Below are positions 8,366 through 16,114 of a stretch of DNA of 42,036 bases, piece by piece. The stretch comes from Bacteriovoracaceae bacterium UBA6144 (GTDB lineage Bacteria; Bdellovibrionota; Bacteriovoracia; Bacteriovoracales; Bacteriovoracaceae). The notes beneath the pieces are model-generated. The model saw only the letters and a list, made by a program, of their open reading frames with translations. It did no database searches and had not been told where the DNA came from. The stretch covers positions 24,250-66,285 of the forward strand of contig DIVA01000106.1 in assembly GCA_002435705.1 (NCBI GenBank). Direction: 5' to 3'. The position numbers were made by a program, and so were the translations under genes. How positions within the stretch are numbered: position 1 is the stretch's first letter; the number at the start of each line of letters is the position of its first letter.

Positions 8366-8762
8366 ATGCAGCTTTGGCTAGGTTCGTTGAGAAAATTTTG
8401 TGTATCTCCTGCTCTTCAACATCTTCGGATGAATCCCAGATAAATAACCAAACCGATGAAGTTGAACTCACCACCATTAATCGATCGAGCTTTTGATTGA
8501 GCAAGCGCCCAAACACGCTGGCCAGTGGTGCTGCGTGCTTTGAATTCAAATGCTCCTGCGGAATATGCAGGCTCTTGCCAAGAATATTAAACTCTAGAAT
8601 TCCGCTTGAGTTTTTTTGCGCCTGTAAACTTGTGACGGGCAGACGAGAAATCTTGGTCATGATGTTGAAATCAACATCTGAATTGGTCACGATTCGAGAG
8701 GACGATTCATTAGACTGAAACGTTTCGTCCATTAACATTGAAATGATGTCATCTTGAGACAT
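8364..8762 (-). CDS. Conserved-looking hypothetical protein, unknown function
   Basis: The 132-residue, probably cytoplasmic product has no signal peptide or membrane segment. The first half is acidic and Ser/Asn-rich. The second half (about 70-130) looks like a compact alpha/beta domain containing HIPQEHLNSKHAAPLASVF and VSSTSSVWLFIWDSSED. I recognise no family. The stop codon sits inside the bidirectional terminator, so the transcript ends there. It begins 45 bases after the stop of the upstream minus-strand lipoprotein gene and could be read from the same transcript. Confidence 0.7.
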   Translation of the reverse strand: MSQDDIISMLMDETFQSNESSSRIVTNSDVDFNIMTKISRLPVTSLQAQKNSSGILEFNILGKSLHIPQEHLNSKHAAPLASVFGRLLNQKLDRLMVVSSTSSVWLFIWDSSEDVEEQEIHKIFSTNLAKAA

Positions 8763-8806
8763 AAATACCTCAAGATGGTATCGACAAAATTTAAAGAAAT
8801 CTTAAC

Positions 8807-9241
8807 CTAGGGAGTGATGTCAATGGGCTCACCACTTTCGTGGTAGGTTTTGATATTTGTGACATCTGAGATCAGCCACTTACCATCAACCCTAAGGACC
8901 TCTGCTATCTTTTTGATCTCTGACATCCAGCCAGTCTTCGAGCCTTTAAGCTGCTTATACCCGACAGAATAGGTCACGTAACACTTCTTCTCTTGGCAGG
9001 ACTTAGAAATTATTTTTAATGACTCTTTCTTAAAATCTTTGAGATTTGCATAGGACTCAAACTCAGAATCCGTCATACTTTCTATCGAGAGTTTCATCTT
9101 ACCCGTTGTTCTGTCTAAAACATCAGACTTTGAAACAACTTTATCCAGGCTTGCGTTTACGAAATCAACGATTGCGGCCTCTGGTGTATCGGCATTATTA
9201 AAGCAGCCCGCAAAGATAAATAAGACTAAAAGAGACTTCAT
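8807..9241 (-). CDS. Putative lipoprotein, unknown function
   Basis: The 144-residue product begins with a very short lipoprotein signal peptide ending in the lipobox FAGC (MKSLLVLFIFAGC), so it should be diacylated on Cys13. The mature part is a small soluble domain resembling the NTF2-like/DUF4878 class of lipoproteins: an early PEAAIVDFVNASLDK helix, a two-Cys loop (CQEKKC) that may form a disulfide, and late strands EVLRVDGKWLISDV. The last of these is typical of such folds, but the match is only by pattern. The start codon lies four bases after the stop of the PilZ protein gene, so the two are likely co-translated. Confidence 0.75.
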   Translation of the reverse strand: MKSLLVLFIFAGCFNNADTPEAAIVDFVNASLDKVVSKSDVLDRTTGKMKLSIESMTDSEFESYANLKDFKKESLKIISKSCQEKKCYVTYSVGYKQLKGSKTGWMSEIKKIAEVLRVDGKWLISDVTNIKTYHESGEPIDITP

Positions 9242-9245
9242 GTTC

Positions 9246-9974
9246 CTACCTTAGTAATTGGGGATCCCAACCAAAATCTTCAAAAAGTTCAATGAGCGCA
9301 TCCCATGATAAATGACCTGTTTTCTTTTTCTCTCTCCATTCTAACCCTATTCCAAATTGATCCCAAGTAGCAGTCACAACTTTCCCTACTCCGCCGAATT
9401 CGTGACCTCGGAAAATGATCTCAAGCTTTACGTCACTTCTTTTTCCATTCCAAGGCTCTGTGAGGTGGACAAAAACACCGTATTTATCCCAATTCGTAAG
9501 GTGACCTTGGTAGATCTTATCAGCGCATTTTAGCTGCACAGGTATTTTAAGTGACATCGGTTGGTTGAGTTGATCAATAGGATAATTAGAGTTGAAAATC
9601 GAACGAGAAAAGGTCCAAGAAATCAATTGATAAAAAAGATAGGAAAGACAAATTTGAATAAAAAGAATCACCATGATCACTTTATTAAAATTAAGCACCA
9701 GCGATTCCAGACTTCTAAAGACTATCAGAGCACTGAAAATGGCAAAAGCATATTTTCCCGAGAGGCGATGCCTGAGCAAGAGCCACAGGGCCGGAAGGCT
9801 TGAGAAGATAACAAACCATTCATCAAGCAATACTTTTTTTAGGAACACTTGGTTAAGAAAGGGAAGATTCGCTTGGAGTGATTTTTGTAGGACCAAAAAA
9901 AATAGCGAAAGGAGCACATAGAGAATGCTGTTTCGAGACACAGGATGAAATGTCCATACTTTCAAATTATTCAT
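9246..9974 (-). CDS. Membrane protein with C-terminal PilZ-like domain
   Basis: The 242-residue product starts at an ATG with AGGAG. Four or five hydrophobic segments fill residues 15-125, and residues about 140-240 form a PilZ-like beta-barrel: MSLKIPVQLKC, GHLTNWDKYGVFVHL, GVGKVVTATWDQFGIGLEW. PilZ domains bind cyclic di-GMP through RxxxR and (D/N)xSxxG. Here the first motif appears lost, with Lys where the second Arg should be, and the second motif reads NWDKYG with Asp in place of Ser. Binding of cyclic di-GMP is therefore doubtful. Divergently transcribed from the ferredoxin gene and probably in one unit with the following lipoprotein. Confidence 0.72.
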   Translation of the reverse strand: MNNLKVWTFHPVSRNSILYVLLSLFFLVLQKSLQANLPFLNQVFLKKVLLDEWFVIFSSLPALWLLLRHRLSGKYAFAIFSALIVFRSLESLVLNFNKVIMVILFIQICLSYLFYQLISWTFSRSIFNSNYPIDQLNQPMSLKIPVQLKCADKIYQGHLTNWDKYGVFVHLTEPWNGKRSDVKLEIIFRGHEFGGVGKVVTATWDQFGIGLEWREKKKTGHLSWDALIELFEDFGWDPQLLR

Positions 9975-9996
9975 ATCTCCTTTATTCTATCTTAAA

Positions 9997-10191
9997 ATGA
10001 AACATCTTGAAATCACTTCCGTATGTATCTCCTGTGACAATTGTCGCGCCGTGTGTCCAGAAAAGGCCGTGATCACGAACGGAAAAGAATATTATATTGA
10101 AAACTGGAGCTGCACTCTTTGCGGTTTATGTCTTGAGGTTTGCCCCATTGACTGTATTAAAATGGTCAATGATCCACTTCACTTCAAATAG
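9997..10191 (+). CDS. Small 2x[4Fe-4S] ferredoxin
   Basis: The 64-residue protein has two complete cluster motifs, CISCDNCRAVCP and CTLCGLCLEVCP, the CxxCxxCxxxCP pattern of bacterial-type ferredoxins. It resembles the YfhL/Fdx-type 7-8 kDa ferredoxins, which serve as low-potential electron carriers in the cytoplasm. No extra domain is present. The gene lies between two minus-strand groups and its 3' end overlaps the end of the MurU-like gene by 13 bases, so transcripts from the two strands converge. No strong ribosome site precedes the ATG. Confidence 0.9.
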   Translation: MKHLEITSVCISCDNCRAVCPEKAVITNGKEYYIENWSCTLCGLCLEVCPIDCIKMVNDPLHFK

Positions 10192-11129
10192 TCAGTAATC
10201 TCTTTATAGCCAAATGCGACTCTACCATTTGACCCGAGTTTATGTCCCGCTATCAAAACACCCTTTGTACCATTTTCAATCACACCATCTAGTGTAAGGT
10301 TAAAGCTTTCAGGTTGCCGTGAGTTATAGGAAACCAACTCTGGGTCCGCGAGATCGGATCGAAATATTTCGGATGACTCCAGGAAATGATAAAACTCCTC
10401 AAGCTCAGCAACTTTTATCTCTCTCACTATCCGCTTAAGGCTTTCAAAGTAACGCTCTTTAGTACCAAAATCCCAATAGGGATGCCTCGAAACATTCACA
10501 CATAAATTCTTACGATCAAATGAGCATACGCTTTCGAAAAACTTAGAAACTCCACTAGCTCTTTTTAATGTGTTGAGATTAATGAGAGCGTTACCAGTAT
10601 AAGTAAGGATGTCTTGTGGCGGATGTATTTCTTTGTTTGGTTTAATCTCTTTAAGAATACTTTTTTCTAAAACTAATTGATTGTAGCCTTGCGAGGAATT
10701 GACCATTAATGAAAGAAGTATGGCATCGTGGTTTTCAAGAGCACTAAGCCAGGGCTGAAGATCAGATCTCGTGAACCATAACAGTTGGTCAGCATTCAGA
10801 ACCAGCAATCTGCCCTGGTAATTAATTTCGGACTGCTGGGCTAGATTATGAATCCCGCCCCCGATATCCAATATATCCGGATCCTCTTTAAGCCAAACAA
10901 CATTTTTGAAGTTATGATTATCTTTGGTCATCCCAAGAATGATGTCTGCCTGATGATGAATATTTATATAGATTTTTTCATAGCCTAATGAGCGAGCAAA
11001 CAGGACCTGTACCTCCAGGAGGGATTTATGAAACACTGGCCACATAACCTTAGGAAGATGTTTTCCAATCTCTCCCATCCGTGTTCCAAACCCTGCCGCT
11101 AGAATAAGGCAATAATCATTAGCTCGCAT
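10179..11129 (-). CDS. Nucleotidyltransferase, probable MurNAc-1-phosphate uridylyltransferase (MurU-like)
   Basis: The protein has the GT-A fold of sugar-phosphate nucleotidyltransferases: LILAAGFGTRMGEIGKHLPK near the N-terminus (nucleotide-binding GxGTRM...K), VLNADQLLW (metal-binding Asp region) and YTGNALINL. The upstream, overlapping gene is an AmgK-like kinase. AmgK and MurU together turn MurNAc into UDP-MurNAc in Pseudomonas, bypassing de novo synthesis. The ATG at 11129 was chosen; a TTG at 11141 is an alternative. At 316 residues it is about 90 longer than Pseudomonas MurU. The extra C-terminal part (about 225-316) lacks obvious hexapeptide repeats and is unexplained. Another sugar nucleotide product is possible. 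Confidence 0.75.
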   Translation of the reverse strand: MRANDYCLILAAGFGTRMGEIGKHLPKVMWPVFHKSLLEVQVLFARSLGYEKIYINIHHQADIILGMTKDNHNFKNVVWLKEDPDILDIGGGIHNLAQQSEINYQGRLLVLNADQLLWFTRSDLQPWLSALENHDAILLSLMVNSSQGYNQLVLEKSILKEIKPNKEIHPPQDILTYTGNALINLNTLKRASGVSKFFESVCSFDRKNLCVNVSRHPYWDFGTKERYFESLKRIVREIKVAELEEFYHFLESSEIFRSDLADPELVSYNSRQPESFNLTLDGVIENGTKGVLIAGHKLGSNGRVAFGYKEITDYLK

Positions 11130-12150
11130 AGTAGATGCCAAACAGATTCTTTCTTAGGTTTTCATAACGTGGATTGTGCATGAGGGTTTTTCTGATTTTC
11201 TCCATACCAAAACCAATATATTTTAAATATCGAAGGTCCTGTCTGGTGGCATAAATATAGGAAAAGCTACCTACGGCTTTAAAGACTCGCTGAATGAGCA
11301 TGTCGTCATAATAATCACAGAATTCAGCATAGGACCCTTGTCCATGCGCGCTGACTGGTAATTTTTCAAAGTATAATTTTTTAAGTTTTTCTCGATTGTC
11401 CTCAACAAGATCATAATAACAATCGTCTAACACAGAAACTAAGTCATATTGCGGAAGCCCCATGCGAGCATCTTGAAAATCAATAATGACCATTTCTCCA
11501 TCTTTCACCATGATGTTTCGAGAATGAAAATCTCTGTGTGTTGGGACCATGGGTTGGTTAGCTATACGATGACAGATAACAGACAACTCTTCTCTTAGGA
11601 TTTTTTCTTTTTCATGGTCGATAACTTTCAGGTAGCGTTCAAAGAAAAACTTAAAAGTAAAATCCATCTCTTGCATGAGTTTTTCATGATCAAACTTTAA
11701 ATCAAAGAGACCTGAGTTTTTGGTTTTTACCTCATCTAGTTTATGCATTTGAATGAGTTGCATAATAATTTTTTCATATGTCACATACTCTTCTTTCACA
11801 TCTTTCAAATTGGTTAAAAAAGAAAGCAGTGTCATGTCACCAAGGTCTTCTTCAAGTATATAACCCTTGTTGAGCTGTGCATCCAGGACTCTTGTTACAC
11901 GAAGTCCATTGGCCTCAAGAAACTTCTGTTTACTCACAAAGGGATGAGGCAAACTTGCGTCTTCCTGGGGGTTATCAAGACAAACCACGTACGAAGCTTT
12001 ATTTGTAAACAAGCGATAATAACGTCGTGTAGAGGCATCGCCCGTCAACTTATCAACCAACTCTAATGTTTCACCGATGGCATGCCCTCTCTGCTGAGAT
12101 TGTGAAAAAAGCTCTTGAATAAAAAGGCTTTCAGCCTGCTCTGGTTTCAT
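11119..12150 (-). CDS. AmgK-like N-acetylmuramate/N-acetylglucosamine 1-kinase (APH-fold kinase)
   Basis: This 343-residue APH-fold kinase carries TGDASTRRYYRLF near the N-terminus (as in AmgK rather than antibiotic kinases), LEEDLGDMTLL, the catalytic loop THRDFHSRNIM and the metal motif IIDFQDARMGLPQYDLVSVL. The DFQDA...YDL signature is characteristic of the cell-wall sugar kinases AmgK. These phosphorylate the anomeric position of MurNAc or GlcNAc for peptidoglycan recycling. The gene starts with a four-base ATGA overlap with the M48-like lipoprotein and overlaps the MurU-like gene downstream. In a predator, the pathway could salvage prey wall sugars; that is inference. Confidence 0.85.
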   Translation of the reverse strand: MKPEQAESLFIQELFSQSQQRGHAIGETLELVDKLTGDASTRRYYRLFTNKASYVVCLDNPQEDASLPHPFVSKQKFLEANGLRVTRVLDAQLNKGYILEEDLGDMTLLSFLTNLKDVKEEYVTYEKIIMQLIQMHKLDEVKTKNSGLFDLKFDHEKLMQEMDFTFKFFFERYLKVIDHEKEKILREELSVICHRIANQPMVPTHRDFHSRNIMVKDGEMVIIDFQDARMGLPQYDLVSVLDDCYYDLVEDNREKLKKLYFEKLPVSAHGQGSYAEFCDYYDDMLIQRVFKAVGSFSYIYATRQDLRYLKYIGFGMEKIRKTLMHNPRYENLRKNLFGIYYAS

Positions 12151-12941
12151 AAATTTCTGTCCTTAACTGAAAATAAAAATGCATAAAAATTTTTCGACGA
12201 CTCTTTTCTGGCAATTGTTCTTTCGTCTTCAACTTTTGATCTTCTAATAACGAATGCCTTAAACATAGCTTCTTCTTTCGAAATTGATGCCGCATCTCCA
12301 GTGAGGGTTAAAAAATCTGCGGTGTTTCGATTGATCGTTTGTAGCCACTGGAGGTAGTATTCACCATCATAACCTGCCCTGCGCATAAGGTAATAAGCCC
12401 ACTTATGCACTTCTATTTTTTTATCAGCAACAATTCGATTAATTCCCAAAATGCGCTCTAAGGACATAAAACCAATAGGGACAATTACATTTTTATTATA
12501 AATGCTTTTATCAATCCGAATCATCTCGTAACAGATAATGGCTGCAAGAATACTTTCGTGTTTGATGTATTTATTAATCAGACCGGTTGAGATAAAGATT
12601 GATGACCCTGGCAGAGAAAAATGAAAGGGTACTTCTTTTTTTATGACATGAACGCGAGGAATACTTTTTTGATTAAAAAATAGCTCGTTATTTTGATAAA
12701 TGTCATAGATCAAATTATTTACGTATTCCTGCTCTTTTGATCTGAGGGGCATTTGCTCAACACCATCTGTTCCCAGATACATTTTTTCAAAAGAAGAGAG
12801 GTGAGCCAAATGATCGATATCGGATAAATCCTGCCAATCGGCGGGCATCTCGATTTGAGCTTTTTGTTTTCCCAAGTAAGGAATACTAACCTGTGAGCAG
12901 GCCGAGATAAAAGCCAATACAAAGATCAAGTATAACTTCAT
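12147..12941 (-). CDS. Lipoprotein related to M48 peptidases with a degenerate active site
   Basis: The 264-residue product has a lipoprotein signal peptide (MKLYLIFVLAFISAC, acylation on Cys15). Residues 95-145 follow the M48/BepA pattern: IPRVHVIKKEVPFHFSLPGS, SIFISTGLINKYIKHES, then ILAAIICYEMIRID, where active enzymes have AAVLAHEIGH. Y138-E-M-I-R142 thus replaces HExxH; only the Glu remains. The later RRAGYDGEYYLQWL (residues about 196-209) matches the RAGYDP segment after the third zinc ligand, and that ligand also seems absent. It is therefore probably an inactive protease homologue at the inner or outer membrane. It is translationally coupled (ATGA) to the AmgK-like kinase, suggesting a link to cell-wall turnover. 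Confidence 0.65.
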   Translation of the reverse strand: MKLYLIFVLAFISACSQVSIPYLGKQKAQIEMPADWQDLSDIDHLAHLSSFEKMYLGTDGVEQMPLRSKEQEYVNNLIYDIYQNNELFFNQKSIPRVHVIKKEVPFHFSLPGSSIFISTGLINKYIKHESILAAIICYEMIRIDKSIYNKNVIVPIGFMSLERILGINRIVADKKIEVHKWAYYLMRRAGYDGEYYLQWLQTINRNTADFLTLTGDAASISKEEAMFKAFVIRRSKVEDERTIARKESSKNFYAFLFSVKDRNL

Positions 12942-12950
12942 AATTGATAG

Positions 12951-12972
12951 AGAGAGGCGCGGAAGCCTCTCT
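12951..12972. other. Inverted repeat between LysM gene and M48-like lipoprotein gene
   Basis: Arms AGAGAGGC and GCCTCTCT enclose a six-base loop. On the minus strand it lies four bases after the LysM stop and ten bases before the ATG of the lipoprotein. There is no T-run, so it is a weak terminator at best. Its position over the ribosome-binding region could lower translation of the downstream genes. Confidence 0.5.
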
Positions 12973-12976
12973 TGAT

Positions 12977-13645
12977 TTATAACTCTAGAGTGCTTTTATC
13001 ATTAGAAGCCACTGAGCCTATGTCTTGATAGTAAATGGTGAACCCAGCAAAAATCCTGTTAGGGTCTTTAATGAGAGGACGATTATTATCCCAGATGGCC
13101 CTCCACTTCTTTTGAGTTCCATAGACATCATTAGAAATTCTTCCCAGCGTATCACCGTTTTTGATCAAGTACGGGTTCCCCTGGGGCTGCCAGTTAAACT
13201 CTTGCGACGGCTTTCTATATCTAATAGTTTTACCCGCCATCACAATACCGTTTTTAATATGCTTTTTATTCATCTTTGCCAGTCTGCGCCACTTTGAATA
13301 ATCACCATAGAGCTTAAAAGATATCATCATCAGAGTTTCATTTTTTTGAACGACGTATTTTCCAAGTCCTGCCTTGGCCTTCTTGGCGGAGCCAGCAGTG
13401 ATTTCAGGTGTCGCACTCTCATTAGATGTTTCACCTGCATCCAGAGAGAGCAGTGAACTATCTGATTCTGTAGCGCTGTCTTCAGCATCGGCTACATCAG
13501 CGAGCGGATCCTCGACATCATTAAATTCATCCGAGCCAGAGAGATCGATTTGAGGGGTTTCTGATTGTGCAACGGTTGATGTTTTAGACCCTGAACAGGA
13601 AACTCCTAAAACAAGAACAAAAAGCATCCATGCTATTTTTGACAT
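12977..13645 (-). CDS. Lipoprotein with two LysM domains
   Basis: The product (about 222 residues) has a lipobox signal peptide ending LGVSC. A long acidic, Ser/Asp/Glu-rich linker (about 20-90) leads to two LysM peptidoglycan-binding domains: KYVVQKNETLMMISFKLYGD and PYLIKNGDTLGRISNDVYGT, each followed by a W-R-x-[LI] helix (KWRRLAKMN, KWRAIWDNN). No catalytic domain follows, so it probably anchors the envelope to the wall. Three possible starts lie in a row (a GTG near 13651, then two ATG). The third was chosen because GGGAG lies five bases before it. It precedes the M48-like lipoprotein and AmgK/MurU pair on the same strand. Confidence 0.88.
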   Translation of the reverse strand: MSKIAWMLFVLVLGVSCSGSKTSTVAQSETPQIDLSGSDEFNDVEDPLADVADAEDSATESDSSLLSLDAGETSNESATPEITAGSAKKAKAGLGKYVVQKNETLMMISFKLYGDYSKWRRLAKMNKKHIKNGIVMAGKTIRYRKPSQEFNWQPQGNPYLIKNGDTLGRISNDVYGTQKKWRAIWDNNRPLIKDPNRIFAGFTIYYQDIGSVASNDKSTLEL

Positions 13646-13726
13646 CATCACTCCCTTGATGAGAACTAAAAGAATTATATTGATTATAGCGAGGTTTTAA
13701 AATTTCAGCAAAAATGCGTATTTTGC

Positions 13727-14398
13727 CTAGAAAGTAAAAAACATATCTTTTTGATCGATTGAATCACCGATCTTTTGAATCAAGCGGTTGAAGTGTTCCT
13801 CATTATCGAGAAAATCTAGCTCATCTGTATCAACCACCAGCGACTTACCTAAGTCATAACTGTCATACCACTCATCATAGTAGCGATTGAGACGAGTGAG
13901 ATAATCAACCGGTATAGACTGCTCGTAATCGCGTCCACGCAGCTGAATCCGCTCTAGGAGCTTCGGAACACTTCGCTTAAGAAAGATCATGAGGGTCGGA
14001 GGATTAAGATAATTAGTCATGCTATTATAAAGCGTTTTGTAATTTTCATAATCTCTTGAATCAAGAGTCCCTTGGTCATGGAGAGCACGAGCAAAAATAT
14101 TGGCGTCTTCATAAATAGACCGATCTTGTACACATGAAGCGGCAGAGCTTTCTATCTGCTTATGAGTAGTGAACCGATTATTCAAAAAATAGATTTGCAG
14201 CGGGAAAGCCCAGCGGGCCATGTCACCGTAAAAATCTGCCAAGTAAGGGTTATCGCTTACAGATTCAAAATGTGGCTTCCAGCCAAGTCTTTCTGAGAGC
14301 TTTTTAGTCAGTGTGGTTTTTCCACATCCAATATTTCCAGCCACAACAACAAAAAGCTGCTGACCATTGGCCAACTGGTGAAAAACTTTCTCTGACAT
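13727..14398 (-). CDS. Deoxynucleoside kinase (dNK/dGK/dAK family)
   Basis: This cytoplasmic salvage enzyme phosphorylates deoxynucleosides using ATP. The P-loop VVVAGNIGCGKTT is at the N-terminus, followed by FESVSDNPYLADFYGD, the substrate-side QIYFLNNRF, the DRS motif in QDRSIYED, and the lid RGRDYEQ. This order is that of the Bacillus/Mycoplasma deoxyadenosine/deoxyguanosine kinase family. The longest frame starts at 14461, but the ATG at 14398 has GGGAG six bases upstream and matches the usual length (223 residues), so it was chosen. The substrate base cannot be read from sequence. Confidence 0.88.
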   Translation of the reverse strand: MSEKVFHQLANGQQLFVVVAGNIGCGKTTLTKKLSERLGWKPHFESVSDNPYLADFYGDMARWAFPLQIYFLNNRFTTHKQIESSAASCVQDRSIYEDANIFARALHDQGTLDSRDYENYKTLYNSMTNYLNPPTLMIFLKRSVPKLLERIQLRGRDYEQSIPVDYLTRLNRYYDEWYDSYDLGKSLVVDTDELDFLDNEEHFNRLIQKIGDSIDQKDMFFTF

Positions 14399-14520
14399 GT
14401 GTTCTCCCGAAATATTCATAGTGGTGTAGCTTAGCCCCATCTTTTCAGAAAATCTTGACACACTTACTCAGGAAACTCTCCTCTGTTTACGAGAGCGATT
14501 GTGTCATATAAGCTATTTTC

Positions 14521-15495
14521 ATGGGTTGCAAACACATTCAGATTTTTTTAGTTCTCTTACTTTTTCTATCTCTCCCGGCTTTACCTCAAAGCCTCGTAGA
14601 AGATGCGAAATCTCCTCTTAACCTAGGTGACGAAGAGGGTGTTTTTACCGAGACAATAAAAGTTATTGGGCAGTCAAAAAAGATTTTTGTTCTCACAAAT
14701 AACAACCAACTCCTGGGTCAAGGTGATTTCGTCTCTATTGCACTTAACAACCAACTTGCTGCCCGCGCAGTTGTGGCCAAGACCCATGATGGTCAGGCAG
14801 GGATTAAAATTATTAAGATCTATTCTCTTAGCCAATGGACGCTCTTAAGAAAAGGCATCGAGGTTCAAATCATTCGGGGTGATGACTCCATGTTTGGAAA
14901 AAAAATAGCTCAAAAAACAGAGCCCACCGAAGAAGCTCCAAAAATCAAATCAGAAGAGGATCTCTTTTCTTTAAAAGATGTGGATGACAGCGGTGACCTG
15001 GAAGATGATTCTAAACGCCATATTAAACCAGATAATTTAGTTTCTTTTGCGGTCGGATTTTTAGATGCGCCACTTCCTGACATCAACGGTGGCGGCGCTC
15101 GCGCCAATCAATTCACGGGGACATGGGGTTATCAATTTGCTGATAATTGGTTTGGTGAATTCTCCTACTCGGCTGCTGTTTTTGAAGGCTATCCCGCGGC
15201 TAATGCCGTAGTAGGAGTCACAACTGTCATTGGTAGACTTAAATTTAATTTCAAAGGCCCCCTCTATACTTTTTTTATGCCCTACATCGGTTTTAGGTCT
15301 CAAACAATTGATACAGATGCTGGCACCACGGGAAACCCCACGGTCGACCAACAAGAGTTACTCATCGTATCTGAATTGCAAAAAGTTGGACCTGTTTTTG
15401 GGGTGACGTTTCTTCGTCGTCTCGTTCCAGGATGGTTTCTAAAAGCTGACCTCGGCACAGATGTTTTAAATGTTGGAGCAGCCATTGAGTTTTAA
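14521..15495 (+). CDS. Outer-membrane beta-barrel protein with N-terminal soluble domain
   Basis: The 324-residue protein has a signal peptide (about 1-22, ending near SLPALPQS). It continues with a small N-terminal domain (about 25-125) containing KVIGQSKKIFVLTNNNQLLGQGDF and AARAVVAKTHDGQAGIKII, resembling a beta-rich domain that may face the periplasm. After an acidic linker (about 128-165) a barrel-like part begins at VSFAVGFLDAP and alternates strands (FTGTWGYQFADNWFGEFSY, VVGVTTVIGRLKFNFKG, YTFFMPYIGFRSQ). It ends in a C-terminal Phe (GAAIEF), the hallmark of barrels assembled by BamA. No named family was recognised. The next gene overlaps its 3' end. Confidence 0.75.
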   Translation: MGCKHIQIFLVLLLFLSLPALPQSLVEDAKSPLNLGDEEGVFTETIKVIGQSKKIFVLTNNNQLLGQGDFVSIALNNQLAARAVVAKTHDGQAGIKIIKIYSLSQWTLLRKGIEVQIIRGDDSMFGKKIAQKTEPTEEAPKIKSEEDLFSLKDVDDSGDLEDDSKRHIKPDNLVSFAVGFLDAPLPDINGGGARANQFTGTWGYQFADNWFGEFSYSAAVFEGYPAANAVVGVTTVIGRLKFNFKGPLYTFFMPYIGFRSQTIDTDAGTTGNPTVDQQELLIVSELQKVGPVFGVTFLRRLVPGWFLKADLGTDVLNVGAAIEF

Positions 15496-15634
15496 GCTCA
15501 TCATTATTGTTATTGTTCTTGCGGGTTGCGGAGTAAAGGGCCCTCCCAATCCTCAATCACAAAATATTCCATCTGTCTTAGAAGTTGATTATCCTGAACT
15601 TAATGTTCCCCCCGCCTCATTACCTGGAGATTAG
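15485..15634 (+). CDS. LptM-like (YifL-type) small lipoprotein
   Basis: The 49-residue product, from a TTG with GGAG six bases before it, is MSFKLIIIVIVLAGCGVKGP followed by a proline-rich tail of about 29 residues. A longer ATG start at 15470 is also possible (54 residues). The lipobox LAGC and the immediately following CGVKGP match the CGxKGP signature of the LptM/YifL lipoprotein family. In E. coli, LptM associates with the LPS translocon LptDE and helps LptD mature. It overlaps the end of the outer-membrane protein gene in another frame and ends seven bases before folK. Its shortness means many gene finders would miss it. Confidence 0.75.
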   Translation: MSFKLIIIVIVLAGCGVKGPPNPQSQNIPSVLEVDYPELNVPPASLPGD

Positions 15635-15640
15635 TTCTCC

Positions 15641-16102
15641 ATGCCACTTATTATTGCGACCGGTACCAATCTCACAGAAAGGTCAGAGCACTTGAGCTGG
15701 GCCAGAGATCAGCTCTCTGTTCATTTTCGGCTAATAGCCCAAAGCAGAATCTACCAATCCGCTGCCGTTGATTACGAGGCGCAGCCCGAGTTTCTCAATC
15801 AAGTGTTACAATTTTCTTTGCCGTGGCAGAGACCAGAAGATGTGATGAAAATTCTACTTAACATAGAACAAGATCGAGGCAGAGTGCGACAAATCACTCG
15901 TGGACCTCGAACACTTGACCTCGATATTCTTTTTTGGGGAACAGATTTTATTCAGAGCACAACACTCATCACCCCTCACCCTCGGTGGAAGCAGAGAAGT
16001 TTTGTCGTTAGACCTTTGTCAGAATTACCTTTCTGGCATCTGATTGAGAAATGTTTTACAATCCCAGAGTCATTTGACGTGGAAGCTTTTCCTCATTCTT
16101 AA
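15641..16102 (+). CDS. folK: 2-amino-4-hydroxy-6-hydroxymethyldihydropteridine diphosphokinase
   Basis: This folate-pathway enzyme transfers pyrophosphate from ATP to the pterin, just before dihydropteroate synthase. The 153-residue length is normal. Family motifs are present: SRIYQSAAVDYEAQPEFLNQ, IEQDRGRVR and RGPRTLDLDILFW, the last with the metal-binding DLD. The ATP-binding TPHPRWKQRSFVVRPLSEL is near the C-terminus. It is flanked by envelope genes upstream and the acyl-CoA dehydrogenase/ETF group 12 bases downstream, not by other folate genes. Confidence 0.95.
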   Translation: MPLIIATGTNLTERSEHLSWARDQLSVHFRLIAQSRIYQSAAVDYEAQPEFLNQVLQFSLPWQRPEDVMKILLNIEQDRGRVRQITRGPRTLDLDILFWGTDFIQSTTLITPHPRWKQRSFVVRPLSELPFWHLIEKCFTIPESFDVEAFPHS

Positions 16103-16114
16103 AGGATTTCAAAA

